Part shown: piece after piece, positions 29,501-38,420 of the stretch
Layout of the letters: each line of letters begins with the position of its first letter
Position numbering within the stretch: position 1 is the stretch's first letter
Assembly: GCA_018389105.1 (NCBI GenBank)
Contig: JACATO010002143.1
Span: 415,001 to 479,000, forward strand
Origin: Nautilus pompilius
Taxonomy: Eukaryota; Mollusca; Cephalopoda; Nautilida; Nautilidae
DNA: 64,000 nt
Direction of reading: 5' to 3'
The notes under the pieces: generated by a model
Told to the model about the DNA's origin: nothing
Databases searched by the model: none
What the model saw: only the letters and a program-made list of their open reading frames with translations
Program-made: the position numbers and the translations under genes

Positions 29501-31960
29501 GTTCATCAACCTGAAGGAGAGAGAGTACTATGCTGTACCTGGCAGTGTCAAAGCGGCAACACCTAACTGGCTGTGCGAGTCAGGGGAGATGAAGCAAGAT
29601 GAGCTGTGCAGTAAGTGCGGGACCTATCCCAACACACTCATACTCGGCACAGACATGGATTCTCATCGACACCTTTTCTGTTCCACATGGCAGGAGAGCT
29701 GCCAGTCACTGGCAACGCTAACGTTGTCAAGCTTATGTGCATCTGATGCCTGGGTTTCCATTTGTGCTGGTTCGAATCTCATCTCGACCATCTGCAAACA
29801 TAGTTCTCTTACGTCTTTTTTTTTTTTAAGCTGGTGCATTTAATATTAAAATTAACAATAAAGGGATGTTGTAGTTTTAAGACCAGCAGACAGCATGAGT
29901 TGGGGAAGAGGTGTAGTCAGACTCAAAATCTGGAAAAAAAAATCTTAAGTTCAACTTTATTCTGAAATAGAGAAAGTGACTTGTTCTTTTCAGTCACATG
30001 ATAGTCGATGTATACTATCTCGTGTTGTTAGGTTGTTGCCGTGTGTGTGTGTGTGTGAAACTTCAAGTATGATAAATGAATTGGCAGTTTATCTACTTTT
30101 GCTTTACATCATGAAAGTAATTTCCATTTCTCTCTCTCCATCTCTCTCTCTCTCTCTCTCTCTATCTCCATCTCCTCTCTCTCTCTCTCTCTATCTCCAT
30201 CTCCTCTCTCTCTCTCTCTCCATCTCCTCTCTCTCTCTCTCTCTATCTCCATCTCCTCTCTCTCTCTCTCTCTCTATCTCCATCTCCTCTCTTTCTCTCT
30301 CCATCTCCTCTCCCTCTCTCTCCATCTCCTCTCTCTCTCTCTAGATGTATCGGTTGTGGAGCTCTTCCCACCCCCCTTCTTATATTGTATAAGATTTTCT
30401 AAAAATAGCTTTGAAATGTCCCAGCAAGTTCTAGATCAGGTCAGAAAAATATAAAGCAAAACTAAGTTGTAGCAAAGCATTTAGTTACTTATTTGTTTAT
30501 TTATTTCTATAGTTCCATGTCCGCCGGGATCGTGGTTGAACACATCAGGGTTGTGTTCCTTCTGTCCTGCGAGATTTTATCAAAGTAAAGAGGGCCAAAC
30601 CCGTTGCATCCCATGTCCTGATGGTGTGACTGCAGAAGAGGGAACAGTGAGTCTGTCTGACTGTGAGTGTTCAGCATTTAAAGAGAAACAAACTCAAAAC
30701 ACTTTGATCTTTTATTGGTTTTTAGTTCATCCTCCCCATCTTTAGCCCTCTGTATACCACACAGAATGCATTTGCACCCCACCGCTCTTCAAATGTCTAT
30801 TAACCAGCATGGGTTGGACCACAGGTGCTGTGACAGAGTACCTTTCTCATTAATACAATAAACCTTCAAGGTGGCAAAATCTGCATATTGCTTGATTATA
30901 TTTGACTAAATACAACATCGATATCAACTGATGTGGTACATGGAGGGTTAATTTGCATTAAGACTTTCTTTTCAGCTGTGGTTGGCTTGTATTGAGCAGG
31001 ATCTTGTCCCATTGAAAATCTCCTCGAAACCAGTTTGCCATCTTCCCTGTTTGGCATTATAGTTGGCGAGCTGGTGGACAGCTTTTGTTTCAGTGCATAA
31101 AGTGCAGACAACTGGGAATGCAAAATCACTGATTCCGAATAAGATAAAATTTGGTTTGTGGAGAGTTCTCTCCCATACAATCTCCATCTTGTTTTAACGC
31201 ACATCCTCGACTGTATGTGTGGTTTGGTTTAAACTGTAGGACTACTAACTACAGATTATCACAGGTGACGTGGGTAATTGGGTAATTTTATGGCTGTGTC
31301 CTCCAGACAGACAGTAGTCTTGTGTTCTCGAGCTCTGGGAAGGTACTGAGGTGGAAAACTTATATAAAAACCTTTCAACACCCACACGCAACCCTGACAA
31401 ACACAAACTAGTTTGTGGTCTTTTTTTTGACAGATATGTTATTTCCTGTATATATTTGAAAAGTCCCTGATAATAATAGGTAAGTTTTTGTTGTTTTTTT
31501 TTTCATCACGAGACACTGGGGTTCCCTCCCCCTCCTCTCACGGTTTCAAAACGTTTTTCTTTTTCCCCCCTCTGGTTTTCCAGGTATCGCCATTCCCGCC
31601 ATCGACGAGATGAGCAAGTTACTCATCATCACCACTTGCACGTTTGGGTTTGTGTTTCTCTGCCTTGTCATCTTCATGTACCTGCAGTACCAGCGGCAGC
31701 AGAGGAAAGCGAACAGCCTCACTGCAGTCACAACCAGCCCCAGGAATCTCACCCCCAACGTGTATGTGGCGCCACCCCCATTCCCGCGCGTGAAGCCGGT
31801 GAACGACGAGTACGAGAACCGAGAGTATATGTACGTGCATGAGTATGAAGACATTGACAATGCGGAGATTACGGCCAAAATACCCAACAACGCGATGTAC
31901 AGACTTCCTCCCCATATGCAGAGGAGACTGGCGTCAACAGAGAACATCTACGATGACTAG
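1243..31960 (+). CDS. LRP-like / polydom-like transmembrane receptor, spliced, 5'-partial (22 exons in window)
   Basis: The exons below were read by hand and joined in one continuous frame: 1243-1385, 2698-2806, 5323-5509, 12507-12744, 14327-14507, 15461-15601, 15866-16043, 16982-17218, 17549-17739, 17985-18017, 18106-18312, 18875-18994, 19938-20081, 21045-21191, 24717-24830, 25426-25686, 26528-26767, 28489-28692, 28946-29201, 29423-29610, 30513-30662, 31584-31960. All introns are GT-AG. The product has about 1347 residues here: two six-bladed YWTD propellers, three EGF-like modules, GCC2/GCC3-type modules, two HYR domains, a sushi-like module, one transmembrane helix and a short tail. No signal peptide or start codon is visible, so the 5' end lies left of the window. 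Its role is inferred to be a cell-surface receptor or adhesion protein; ligand unknown. I cannot tie it to a named orthologue. The N-terminal half looks like LRP proteins, and the HYR-HYR-sushi-GCC half recalls SVEP1/polydom. Confidence 0.88.
3634..4488. repeat. 122-bp tandem satellite array, 7 copies
   Basis: Seven head-to-tail copies of a 122-bp AT-rich unit start at 3635, 3757, 3879, 4001, 4123, 4245 and 4367. Copies are nearly identical; the visible differences sit at two sites (GACATTATG/GACGTTATG and GTCGAATC/GTCAAATC). From 4489 to about 4720 the sequence continues as decayed, shorter-period relatives (ATTGAAGTAATAT-like pieces). The array lies in the intron between exons 2 and 3. Confidence 0.95.
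5510..12506 (+). other. Large intron 3 with dispersed repeat debris
   Basis: This 7-kb intron contains the Tigger relic at 9.2-9.9 kb, a short AT microsatellite near 9082, homopolymer runs and further stretches that look transposon-derived but that I could not name. One, at about 7325-7380, reads LVSNLGAFFDSES, a motif reminiscent of the C-terminal part of LINE reverse transcriptases. No coding exon could be supported here. Confidence 0.5.
9225..9900 (-). mobile_element. Tigger/pogo (CENP-B-like DDE) transposase relic
   Basis: Read on the minus strand with frameshifts and stops, this stretch matches the Tigger/Jerky transposase layout in order. There is an N-terminal HTH-like piece (LLRKYDAS.. 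DWKKR equivalent, 9705-9890), a CENP-B HTH remnant (CEEDAGND, HHKITLKVVCRESA), the stretch KWQPEQLLSILKLYEP that in this family precedes NADETGLFF, and then LMVATSICWSHKLPLGIIGK, equivalent to the family's ANMDGSEKLPPLVIGK. It is non-functional. It lies in the 7-kb intron between exons 3 and 4. I did not find its terminal repeats. Confidence 0.75.
15461..15601 (+). CDS. Exon 6: EGF-like module after propeller 1
   Basis: This 141-bp exon is flanked by phase-1 introns. It encodes six cysteines in EGF-like spacing, beginning TCDNAACTDEC, continuing FHCLCPDGA and ending TTC. An EGF-like module packed against the bottom of a YWTD propeller is the normal LDLR/LRP arrangement. The TG run just after the donor (from 15603) is intronic. 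Confidence 0.85.
15866..18312 (+). CDS. Exons 7-11: second YWTD beta-propeller
   Basis: Exons 15866-16043, 16982-17218, 17549-17739, 17985-18017 and 18106-18312 encode a second propeller. It opens with NFLLVADLSTIKM; YWTD-type strands are VLFWSN, LFWTG, LMFWSE, LYVAD and LIYSQW. Loop words include SPRAIALSP and WPNSLAIHED. The exon at 17985 is only 33 bp; without it the frame runs into a TGA after 17739. The divergent last blade (LIYSQWYTKRINMVD) suggests relaxed constraint there. Together with propeller 1 this gives the serial propeller-EGF layout of LRP proteins. Confidence 0.87.
16430..16588. mobile_element. MITE copy 1 (terminal inverted repeats GGGCAAGTTGTTACAG)
   Basis: A 159-bp element begins GGGCAAGTTGTTACAGCACC and ends ACTGTAACAACTTACCC, which are imperfect inverted repeats of about 28 bp. 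The interior shares GATGAGCCTATAATCGACAT with a second copy at 25885. There is no coding capacity, so it is a small non-autonomous DNA transposon. It sits in the intron between exons 7 and 8. Confidence 0.72.
18363..18520. repeat. Degenerate tandem repeat of about 50-60 bp, 3 copies
   Basis: The phrase GACATCTTTAAATAT (or GCATCTTTAAATGT) followed by ATAAA/ATGAA and an ATCATGC word recurs three times. The copies are diverged, in the intron between exons 11 and 12. Confidence 0.6.
18875..20081 (+). CDS. Exons 12-13: two EGF-like modules
   Basis: Exon 18875-18994 encodes FCAPESNDCSGICV through DIVEDNC and exon 19938-20081 encodes LCPGGCANHAQC through RGNNC. Each has six cysteines in EGF spacing and each is a class 1-1 (phase-1 both ends) exon. 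They link the second propeller to the cysteine-rich module that follows. Neither shows a clear calcium-binding D-x-D/N-E consensus. Confidence 0.83.
21045..21191 (+). CDS. Exon 14: GCC2/GCC3 (ephrin-receptor-like) cysteine module
   Basis: The exon encodes CSPDTFKSMLGNSSCQPCP, then KGSGTQGAVGSMGC and a CVC pair. This is the pattern C..gtfk......C.pCp.gs of the GCC2/GCC3 or ephrin-receptor-like module found in SVEP1 and related extracellular proteins. It is a class 1-1 exon. The following 3.5-kb intron holds a complete hAT element. Confidence 0.75.
21322..23753 (+). mobile_element. Full-length hAT transposon relic with TIRs and 8-bp target-site duplication
   Basis: The left end reads CAGGGCAAGTTTTTTGCA and the right end is its inverse (TGCAAAAAAAACAAACTTGC then CCTG). 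The flanking octamers are CTCGTTAT (21314-21321) and CTCATTAT (23754-23761), differing at one base. Inside, the plus strand holds frameshifted hAT transposase pieces: a BED-like N-terminal remnant (22310-22520), KNLPEVRKI and FEGSGVLVCQGKESLKS (23140-23250), and the C-terminal dimerisation domain SCSVERSFSLLRKLLAND (23357-23629). Many stops show it is dead. It is inserted in the intron between exons 14 and 15. Confidence 0.9.
24551..24587. repeat. (TG)n/(TCTG)n microsatellite
   Basis: TCTG repeats pass into an uninterrupted run of TG in the intron before exon 15. Confidence 0.9.
24717..24830 (+). CDS. Exon 15: Ser/Thr/Pro-rich linker
   Basis: This 114-bp class 1-1 exon encodes a segment rich in Ser, Thr and Pro (for example SSSKIMSTTSLPVVLPR and RTSTSPGHVATT) with no cysteines. 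It is probably a mucin-like, O-glycosylated spacer between the propeller/EGF half and the HYR half. The acceptor has a long pyrimidine tract and the donor is GTAAGC. Confidence 0.75.
25426..26767 (+). CDS. Exons 16-17: two HYR domains
   Basis: Exon 25426-25686 and exon 26528-26767 each encode one hyalin-repeat (HYR) domain of about 80 residues. The second is clearest: DKEPPTFTHCPNNIVI near its start, then PTAEDN, GSEFLPGVTMVNYTAFD and KAGNSATCNFTVTI, the standard HYR core with immunoglobulin-like fold. The first is more divergent (YFEQCPSR at the start; NATDKWQQKTSCVFYVTV at the end). HYR domains are linked to extracellular adhesion. Both are class 1-1 exons. The intron between them carries one MITE copy (25885-26035). 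Confidence 0.85.
25885..26035. mobile_element. MITE copy 2, same family as 16430-16588
   Basis: It starts GGGACTAGTTGTTACAGCAT and ends ATAACAACTAGCCCC, again terminal inverted repeats. Internally it shares GATGAGCTATAATCGATGTC and AATTACTGGTGCT with copy 1. No coding capacity. It lies in the intron between the two HYR exons. Confidence 0.72.
26941..27055 (+). repeat. tRNA-derived SINE-like fragment
   Basis: A box-A-like stretch (GTGTGGCATACTGACCTG) is followed about 35 bp later by a box-B-like AAGTTTGATCCCC, then CATGGTTTCTTCTCACTTTT. The last phrase recurs at 46774 after another tRNA-like head, which supports one dispersed SINE family. Confidence 0.5.
27230..28203 (-). mobile_element. Degenerate Tc1/mariner element with imperfect TIRs
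   Basis: Left end TA-CACTGGCTGTCTACTTTAT and right end (reverse complement) TA-TCCGCTGGCTGCCCACTTTAT form imperfect terminal inverted repeats next to TA dinucleotides. On the minus strand, frameshifted translation gives WSDESHI around the first catalytic Asp motif of Tc1 transposases, then a VPLEGEMNAKTYLNI stretch and a DWFQEDDT..H stretch equivalent to the family's Q.DNAP.H block. It spans about 970 bp and is internally decayed. It is in the intron between exons 17 and 18. Confidence 0.78.
28489..28692 (+). CDS. Exon 18: sushi-like (CCP) module
   Basis: The exon encodes NCDLPAIRNGAFMCG, CYISCDPNFG, FNCKLPK and a terminal KACL. The spacing and the LP..I.NG start resemble a CCP/sushi module, but it has six cysteines and lacks the usual tryptophan, so it is divergent. 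HYR-HYR-sushi is the order seen in SVEP1/polydom. Class 1-1 exon. Confidence 0.65.
28946..29610 (+). CDS. Exons 19-20: juxtamembrane extracellular region with RRKR site
   Basis: Exon 28946-29201 (phase 1 to phase 2) and exon 29423-29610 encode a block I do not recognise. It has a cysteine cluster (NLCWDVRCCFSNLTVLC), then DEHRRKRANYF, then a beta-rich stretch (FTVRWNVTISN) and a helical stretch (RILVDIERVLTKLVEVL). RRKR fits the proprotein-convertase consensus R-X-K/R-R, so cleavage of the ectodomain is possible; this is inference. Sequons NLT and NVT are present. Confidence 0.8.
30131..30343. repeat. (CT)n-rich repeat with CTCTCCATCTC units
   Basis: A 210-bp pyrimidine tract of CTCTCT interrupted by CCATCTC. 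It sits 170 bp upstream of exon 21. Similar units recur at 33597 and 34127. Confidence 0.93.
30513..30662 (+). CDS. Exon 21: second GCC2/GCC3 module
   Basis: The exon encodes PCPPGSWLNTSGLCSFCP, then ARFYQSKEGQTRCIPCP and DGVTAEEGTVSLSDC. This is a textbook ephrin-receptor-like/GCC2-GCC3 repeat (C.pCp.G.......C..Cp...yq...gq..C..Cp). The donor at 30663 was chosen because it keeps the conserved SLSDC end and phase 1; an earlier GTGAGT at 30646 would drop it. Confidence 0.82.
31584..31960 (+). CDS. Exon 22: transmembrane helix, cytoplasmic tail, stop
   Basis: The last coding exon begins CIAIPAIDEMSK and continues into a hydrophobic helix (LLIITTCTFGFVFLCLVIFM) followed by the basic stop-transfer YQRQQRK. 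A tail of about 85 residues follows, with a proline patch (APPPFPRVKP), a tyrosine/acidic patch (EYENREYMYVHEYEDIDN) and the end ENIYDD. The tyrosines could be phosphorylation or sorting sites (inference). There is no NPxY motif, unlike many LRPs. The stop TAG is at 31958-31960. Confidence 0.87.
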
Positions 31961-33596
31961 ACTCCGGTGAGGAGGGGACCGATTTTTGGCTGGACTGTAT
32001 GTGCGGAATCAATGTGGCCTTTTGGCAGCCTCGTGCATGAATACTCTTTGATTTTCATCAGCATTGTTTGTGATTGACTGGTTGGTTTTGATTGAACATT
32101 TGGGGAAAAAAAAAGTTTCTATGGAAGAATGTGAGCATACGAGAGAAGCATGCGTGAGCGTAAGTGTAAATATCCATATTTGAAAATATTAACCCTTTAA
32201 TTGGAAAAAAAGAAAAGAAATCAAGGAGTTTTCTCTGTATCCATAACAACTCTCTGCTTCAGTTACAATGGGTCCAGTTCTGTTGAATTTTTTTTTTTTT
32301 TTTAAATCATAATAATTATAAACAATTTCTTTTTTAAATTCTTTTTCTTCTTTTAAAAAACCCAAAACTGGTGACAAGAATTCCACTGCTCAGATGTAAT
32401 TAGTTAGTACCGGTTTGTGGAAGTACAGCTTGTTTCTGTTAAATGGTCGCTCCTCTGATAGCATCAAACCGAAGAGACATGTATGTGGCCCAAGATAAGG
32501 CTGTTGGCCTGTAGATTACCCACATTTTGTCGAACGCCAAATGGTTTTCAAGAGGCAGGAGTGGGGCAAATAAACTCTAAAAGGGGTTTTCAGACTTATA
32601 AAACATTTAACTCGACCGCAACGCGTTTATTATGCAAAAAAAGACTAATCATGCCATTAGTATCCTGTCTTGGGCATTTGTGGCTGTAGTGGGTCCTGAT
32701 CCTGTTAATTCTGGATGGATGACGTCTCGTTCTCCTAGACCCTGACACTATTCCATGTACTGGGTGTCCCCAACCTTGGTAACTTTAACAGGGAATGCCA
32801 CGGTCTTGTCATGGTTCACTTCCTTCACTTGATCTATTTATGAATTTTTTTTAAGGAAATATTATTCAACAGGTAAAGAGGCGGCGCATCACTTGCTTTT
32901 ATGAAAGCTTTTAATTAAGTTCCCCTTTTCTTTTGTTATTTTTATTTAGTTTGACCCTTTTACTTAAAGAATTTAAGATTTAAAAGAAATTTTTTTTGAC
33001 TGTTGTTTTGTTTACTACGGCCAAAGATTGTTTACATCCTGACTTTCAGATATGTTTTTAGCATTAACAGTAAGATGAAACTATCTAACATGCTCATTAA
33101 CTTTTGAATCACCTGATGCAGTTTGTAGGTACTTAAAGGGAGATAACCCCTGAACACCTGACAGATTCTATTTTTTTTTTAACTTGTCGGCTATACTGGC
33201 CTCTTGCATCTTACCTTGCATTTGTGTTGCGGTGTTACAGCTCACACTGTGAACACTTTGTGTGGTCTTAGGTCGCTGCCCTCTTGTAACCGAAGATGGT
33301 TGAACACAAATTACTTGGGAACACCTGACTGCATGAGCTTGTTTATAGTGTAGGAGCTACAATACGCCATATATAGCCATGGCACTTCATCTAAAACAGG
33401 TTTTGAAATCTCCCTCCCTCTCGCTCCTTTTCCGGAAGATTCTGCATGAGAGGTTTAAAGAAAAGCTAATTTTAGAAAGATAAGACTTGTTCATGATGAA
33501 AACATCTCACCTCACTTCTGTCTAACATGCTTCAGACAGTGATTGATGAAGATTCTTTAAGTGCACAGATTAGCAAGAAATGTTTTTTTTTTTTCT

Positions 33597-33646
33597 TCTC
33601 TCTCTCTCTCTCCATCTCCCTCTCTCTTTCTCTCTCTCTCCATCTC

Positions 33647-33678
<32 letters not shown>

Positions 33679-33686
33679 ATCTCCCC

Positions 33687-33724
<38 letters not shown>

Positions 33725-33755
33725 TCCCTCTCTATATGTCTCTCTCTCTCTCCCC
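33597..33755. repeat. (CT)n-rich repeat
   Basis: Imperfect CTCTCT with CCATCTCC interruptions, ending in a poly-C run. Confidence 0.93.
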
Positions 33756-34126
33756 CCCCCCAAGATGGTTTTGGTAAGTAAGGGGGGTTAACCTTTTGAG
33801 ATTGTTCAGTAGAGACTTTAAGGTAAATAATATCTTCACGGTTCTTTTCCAGCAGAGCTGCCTGCCTGAAAGGGTTAACTAGAGAGGTATTGTGAGTGTT
33901 CAGGCATTAATGCAGTATTTCTCTTCTCTTGGTGGCTGGTTGTGATGGCTGCCTACATCAGTGTTTATCACGAGATGCATTTCAGTGGAATTAATGACTA
34001 TGATACGGTAAAAATAATGCATAAAAAGCCATTGCATAGGTTTGTGGCAAAATTTATTCATTCATTTGGAAAGACACTGAAAAAAAAAAAATATTTTTTT
34101 TTTTAAAATTATTTGTTATGAAATAT

Positions 34127-34380
34127 AAGCTCTCTCTCTCTCTCTCTCTCCATCTTTCTCTTCATCTCCCCCTCTATCTCTCTCTCTCTCTTTCCCTTTC
34201 TTTTCATCCTCCTCTCTCTCTCTCCATCTTTCTCTTCATATCCCCTCTATCTCTCTCTTTCCCTCTCTTTCTTTCTCTTCATCTCCCCCTCTCTCTCTCT
34301 CTCTTTCCATCTCTCTTTTCATCCTCTCTCTCTCTCCACCTTTCTCTTCATCTCCCCCTCTATCTCTCTCTCTCTCTTTC
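34127..34380. repeat. (CT)n-rich repeat with a 60-70-bp larger period
   Basis: CTCTCT blocks alternate with CATCTTTCTCTTCATCTCCC phrases that recur several times, so a longer period overlies the dinucleotide. Confidence 0.9.
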
Positions 34381-37300
34381 TCAAATGCATGTGTGCTCAT
34401 TATTTTGTGCTAGATGATATCAGCAATCATTGATTCATGTCTAAACTATCTATATGCTCAAATAGATTTATTAAATAGTTGGAAATTAAAATACAAGGTG
34501 AAATAATAAGATAAAATCAACTCAGCACAGTAATTGTTCAGATATTTTAGAATTCAGAATATTGTTTCCTGCTACATCTCTCTGGCACATGTAAGTACTG
34601 AGTTAAAGATGCAAGGTTTAGAGCTACTAACGGCATTCCTTCTTGCCAGCATTCTTTTTTAAACTATTAAAGCTGACTTATTTTGATGATGATATACAAA
34701 ACCTTGTAGGTGTTCTCCAATACTGGAGGATAACTCTGTTAAACTCATCATCCACTCAGAATATACTGCAGTGTAGAATGTCTAATGCATAAAAGAAGAA
34801 TCTGAAAGATTTAAGAATTTATGATAAATTAGATTGAGTGACAGTAAGCATAGAATTTGTTGATTCTTGTGTTACGGTTGGTCATGCCTTGGTACTTTGC
34901 ATCGAATTTTGGTGTTTGTTACTTTTTGGGTGAAGCCTTTCCACGCAGGTGAGCACAGACAAAAAGCGGTTGATCAGAATCACTGGCTTCAGCAACATGG
35001 CTGTGTCCTGGTTGGCTTTAGTTGGGAGAGACCGTGGTAGTAAGACTTCCCTATCAGAGTGCGACTCCTGGCCCATTTTAGTACTAAATAGTGCATGCGG
35101 GGACCCTGTGGTGGTTTTCCGGAATTACCCCCATTCCGGGATCAGTGTTTGTCAGACCCCTAGTAAAGTAAAATGCCGCTTTCCTCCCGTGGTTGTAGCT
35201 GAAGAGTTGTGCTCGGCTCTCACAGGGTCCAGTAGATCACGTGACACTGTAGCTCTGTCTGTAAGCAGTTTTGGTGTAGGGAAACCTTCAGTTGCTAGCT
35301 ACAATTTGAAGTTTGTGGTCGGTCGGTGTAGGTGTAGCTTGTCACAGAGACCGCAGGGGGGGGGCCTGCCAGAGGTGTGCCAGTTCATCCTAGCAGAGAT
35401 CCCCTGGCTCTATCAGCTCTAAAAGCAAATGTTTCTTCCTCGCCTAATCTGACTTTATTTCATTTTTTTTTGGTTTTGTTTTGCTTTCGTTCCGCATCTT
35501 GTTAACCTTTTTATCCTGATTTTAAACGATTCTACTTAAAACTCACCACAGTGAGACAATACGCCGGACCAGGTGGTAAAAGTATCGCTGCCCGTGTATT
35601 CCACGCTTGCCTACAGGTCTGTAGATGGTGGGTCGTTTTTCACGCAACTCACATTTGCCAACAGCTTTTTTCTCTCTTTTTATTTGCTTATCCTTTTGAA
35701 TTTTATTCTTTTTTAATATTCAGTACTTGCATAATATTTCAAGAGTCCTCAGTCACGCAGTGACCCCCCCTCCCTCCCTCCCTTTTTTTGGGGGGGGAAT
35801 TAACCCTTTGCCAGTGGCCCAGCTCAGAGGCTTTTTGCACAGTTGCAATATTCACTACTCAAGTCCAAATAATGGAGACTGAAAGTATTTAACTCTTTAC
35901 ACCTGGAAAAAATCTTTTGCATCATCTGCCTGATTTGTGAATGCCAAGACGGCTTGTTAACAGGAAGTGATTTTTCCTAAAAAAAAGAAAAGAATAAATA
36001 AATAAAGGATTTTCCACGCCCCCCCCCCTTTTTTTCTACACAGCATTGAAGGGGTCAGTTAAACTGATACTGCACAATTTGATTTCTCTCTCTCTCTCTC
36101 GATGCTTCCCTGTGTTTGTTTGTTGGTCACGCTACATTGGGATTTCTTGGTCCATCTATTAGAAACTATTTCAGAGTACTGCAGGGAGCAGACCATGCTA
36201 ATCTGTAAATCTCTTTGCCCCCACCACCATTTTTAGCATCTTGATTATGCAGTGATGCAAAGAGAGTTTGTTGACTTTTTTCCCCGTTGATGTGCATCTA
36301 TTGCTCTTGTTGTCGTGTTGAGTTTGCACAGGTTCAGAGATAGAAAAATGCTTTTTTTAACAAAAAAAAAAAAAAAGAAAATCAGCTAATATTTTAAACA
36401 AACCTTTTGGTGCCTAGAGCTGTCTCAAGGTGTTAGTAGATTTACGCACAATATTGACTCAGCCCTTCAAGGGTTAAGTATAAGAAATCTCACTAATTAA
36501 TAACCTTTTATTACTCGGCCATATTGCAAGCGAATGCAGCACCTGATAAACTTCCCAACTGGATAGTTCGTATTACATGCTTGCTTACCTGAGCAGTTCT
36601 GAAAGCCTGGACACCGAGAATAGAAACAATCTGCTGATGGTGGGAGCTTTGAAATATGTTCACTTCTCTTTCTTTTTCAGTCTACATCTGCTGAAACAAT
36701 TTTTAAAAAAAAATCTGCTTACCTAGGTAATTTTTCAGGTACAACCACTAACAAAGCCATTTGTGAGTCTGTATTTGTGGACATTTTGGCAGGTGGTGGA
36801 CGCATGTATTTCGGCGAAAATGATGTAGAAGGCATCTAGAGAGATGCTCAAAATTTGAGCTGTATTTGTGTACCTGAGTTCAAGTGTAGATGAGATGTCA
36901 TTTAGTGTTGGTCAATACGTGTTCAATCCTGGGCAAGATCCATCTTTATGTAAGGCTGGAGTTTCTGAATGCTCCATCCAAAGGTGTTTTAAAAATAATA
37001 GTTTGCACTAGATTCACGAAGAAAAATAATAATAATAATAATAATATATATATATAGATATCTGTATATCTTTTTCTACTCCAGTATATGGCAACAATGT
37101 AGAAATTTTAAATTTTTCACTTTTGGAATGCAAATTATTTTCCACTTATCCCAGATTTTTAATCTTAGGAACATAATCTAGATACCATCATCCATGTGAT
37201 TTCTTCAGAGGTCAACCCAGTGTCTGAAATGAGAAGAAAGTAAAACCAAAAAAGAAAAGAAAAACAACAGGTTAACTCTAAACTAAATTGTGTTGTGACA

Positions 37301-38176
37301 TTCGGCTCAGGAATGGTTCTGCCCCGATACCTACAGAACCCATTCCATAATTTTCTACATATCGTTGCGCCCTCTACTGGTTGTTTACTTCAAAAAAAAA
37401 GGGGGAAAAATGGTGCTTGGATTTTTTTGGGGGAGGGTTTCATTCTTCCTTTTCCTTGGGGATATATTCCATACTAAATACAAGTCATCTACAGATCATT
37501 CAGTTTTATTTTTAGATTTCTCCACGAATAATGGAAATCCTGTGTCTGCCAACACTGGCAGCCGCTTGTGAGCATTGTCGCCTTTTCTCTACCAACCCTG
37601 TTCTTGCCTTGGAGACATCACCGCTTTCCAGGTGTCCACCTTACACCCAAAGGCCGCTGCCATCACCTGTCTGGCAGCCGGCTCTTGTAACCGCAGCAGA
37701 AAAGAAGGGGGGGGAAGAAGAAAGAGGTTTCCGATTTTTTGTTGTTGTTGTTGTTTTGGTTTTTTTTTTTACATTGTCTCGGCACCTGACAATCAGCAAG
37801 AGATGAAAAAGGAAGCATTGACTGAGTCTTCCTCCCACTTTGTCTTTATCGTCACTAAAGCAAGAGAGAAAGTGGCATAAATGGTGTAGTATGGACGTTC
37901 AGTGCAACAAACAAAAACGGGTTTGTCTTCGATTTTAAGGTGGGGCAACTGTCCCCTTAGTCCTGTCACCCTTTAAACACCCCTAGTGTTTTGTTGTTGT
38001 CATTGGTTTCTCTCTCTCTCTCTCTCTCTTTTTCTCTCTCTCTCTCTCTGTGTGTCTCTCTCCCTCCCTACTTGCCTGATTGTTACTGCCCAGCCCTGAG
38101 ATGTAATTATTGTAACACAAAGCTTAACCAATGAGGTGTAATCTTCTAGTCATGTGACTGCTGTGTTGCGTGTGCA

Positions 38177-38208
<32 letters not shown>

Positions 38209-38396
38209 CAGTCAAGCACAGGTGGAACAAGCTGGGCCCCATCGCTGCTGACCATGACTATGTACAGTATTTTGTAATATCCGAAGGTGCTTAGTGCAAT
38301 GGTGTATATGTCTTGAGGTTTGCTGTTAGACTGTCTATTTGTCTGTCTGTCTATAGAGCATAAGTCAACATCTTTTATCACATCGTTTTATTTAAT

Positions 38397-38402
38397 AATA
38401 AA
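38397..38402 (+). terminator. Candidate polyadenylation signal AATAAA
   Basis: AATAAA preceded by an AT-rich stretch. It is the last hexamer before sequence character changes, and a plausible distal poly(A) signal of the receptor gene. Confidence 0.35.
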
Positions 38403-38420
38403 GACCTTTAAAACAAACAA

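Larger units (their letters stand above)
31961..38420 (+). other. Probable 3' untranslated / downstream region of the receptor gene
   Basis: No coding exon can be supported here. It contains CT tracts (33597-33755, 34127-34380, 38011-38070), a TG run (38167-38208) and several AATAAA hexamers (for example near 32569 and 35993). Which polyadenylation site is used cannot be decided from sequence. If it is the one at 38397, the 3' UTR is about 6.4 kb. An open frame at 34949-35422 (157 codons) has no recognisable similarity and is likely chance. Confidence 0.45.

Noticed and set aside
29735-29810. Possible tRNA gene (GGTTCGAATCTC word)
   Set aside because: A box-B-like word is present but no cloverleaf stems could be drawn; at most a SINE remnant.
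34949-35422. 157-codon plus-strand frame downstream of the receptor gene
   Set aside because: No domain, no convincing splice or start context, and runs through poly-G; treated as 3' untranslated or intergenic sequence.
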